Source of the DNA: Acidobacteriota bacterium
GTDB taxonomy: Bacteria; Acidobacteriota; Blastocatellia; Pyrinomonadales; Pyrinomonadaceae
Assembly (NCBI GenBank): GCA_029777145.1
Contig: JAKOSS010000518.1
Location: forward strand, 1-6,412
DNA: 6,412 nucleotides
Reading direction: 5' to 3'
In this document: one piece after another, positions 6,277 through 6,412 of the stretch
Position numbering within the stretch: position 1 is the stretch's first letter
Layout of the letters: each line of letters opens with the position of its first letter
Notes under the pieces: generated by a model
The model's input: only the letters and a program-made list of their open reading frames with translations
Database searches by the model: none
What the model was told of the DNA's origin: nothing
Position numbers and translations under genes: made by a program

Positions 6277-6306
6277 GCAGTGGTCAGTGGCCAGTGGCCT
6301 GTGGTC
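6273..6306 (+). repeat. Degenerate heptamer tract abutting the kgd stop
   Basis: After GTGAGC (6273-6278), which includes the TGA stop, come AGTGGTC, AGTGGCC, AGTGGCC and TGTGGTC in seven-base register to 6306. AGTGGTC also occurs in the left arm of the inverted repeat at 1757-1763. The tract separates the gene from the sequence that follows; no terminator is visible within it. Confidence 0.7.
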
Positions 6307-6329
6307 GGCTGGCAGAACCGGGAGCGGTA

Positions 6330-6347
6330 GAGACTGTGTCAAAAGTC
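6330..6347. mobile_element. Possible end of an insertion sequence
   Basis: GAGACTGTGTCAAAAGTC has the look of terminal inverted repeats that contain CTGTGTCAAAA in several transposase families. The mate end and any transposase would lie beyond the window edge, so neither the family nor the element can be confirmed. Nothing else in the window matches its reverse complement. Confidence 0.3.
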
Positions 6348-6373
6348 ACCTCCCAAAGGTCTTTCATGAATTG

Positions 6374-6393
6374 CCGTTCGTTTTAACGAACGG
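6374..6393. other. Strong 9-base hairpin downstream of kgd
   Basis: CCGTTCGTT (6374-6382) pairs with AACGAACGG (6385-6393) around two bases (in practice a shorter stem with a four- to six-base loop). No T-run follows on either side, so it is not a textbook intrinsic terminator. It may still end or stabilise the kgd message, be a protein-binding palindrome, or be a subterminal hairpin of the possible insertion sequence. Confidence 0.5.
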
Positions 6394-6404
6394 ATCGGGA
6401 CAGT

Positions 6405-6412
6405 ATGAAAAA
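6405..6412 (+). CDS. Possible start of a further gene, cut by the window end
   Basis: ATG at 6405-6407 is followed by A-rich codons (ATGAAAAA) and preceded by GGGA at 6397-6400, a short but possible ribosome-binding sequence. Only two codons are visible, so no product can be given. If the sequence at 6330 is an insertion-sequence end, this would be a natural place for its transposase start. Confidence 0.2.

Noticed and set aside
6374..6393. Intrinsic terminator of kgd
   Set aside because: The stem is strong, but no T-run follows it on the + strand (it continues ATCGGGACAG). It is recorded as a hairpin of unknown role.

Overview
The window is about 6.4 kb of moderately GC-rich bacterial DNA, all of it coded on the + strand. 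It holds two complete small-to-medium genes, an 826-base gene-free stretch packed with short repeats, and one large metabolic gene. No rRNA, tRNA, phage gene or CRISPR array is visible. The fused 2-oxoglutarate decarboxylase/dehydrogenase, the CheA-like kinase with a central P2-like segment, and the many short intergenic repeats would fit an Acidobacteriota (Blastocatellia-like) genome. That placement is inference from gene architecture and was not tested by a search.

Region 1 (1-1754) looks like the end of an operon. A possible upstream reading frame ends in an ATGA overlap with a CheA-like histidine kinase (Hpt, P2-like segment, HATPase, no CheW-like domain; 45-1157). Three bases later follows a small protein with a signal peptide and a possible LEA14/WHy-like fold (1161-1754). 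The tight spacing suggests co-transcription and translational coupling.

Region 2 (1755-2580) has no convincing protein gene. It contains two copies of a composite repeat module: a 47-base perfect direct repeat followed by a heptamer array, with 25 units in the first copy and 6 in the second. The first copy is bracketed by a perfect 14-base inverted repeat. Next comes a unique segment with several hairpins ending in a terminator-like stem-loop, which may be a small structured RNA. After it lie an inverted short heptamer array and a T-rich heptamer tract. Last come an extended -10 promoter candidate and ribosome-binding sequences for the next gene.

Region 3 (2581-6276) is a 1231-residue Kgd-type enzyme that fuses an E2-like acyltransferase domain to a thiamine-diphosphate E1 of 2-oxoglutarate metabolism. 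It would act in the TCA cycle with a separately encoded lipoylated E2 and an E3. Part of its N-terminal linker is itself written as heptamers related to the intergenic repeats.

Region 4 (6277-6412) carries another degenerate heptamer tract abutting the kgd stop codon, a sequence resembling an insertion-sequence end, a strong hairpin, and a possible start codon running off the window.

The two gene blocks show no functional link to each other. The most unusual feature is the shared 7-base periodicity of several otherwise different repeat families, including one inside a coding sequence. I see no clear new multi-gene system.
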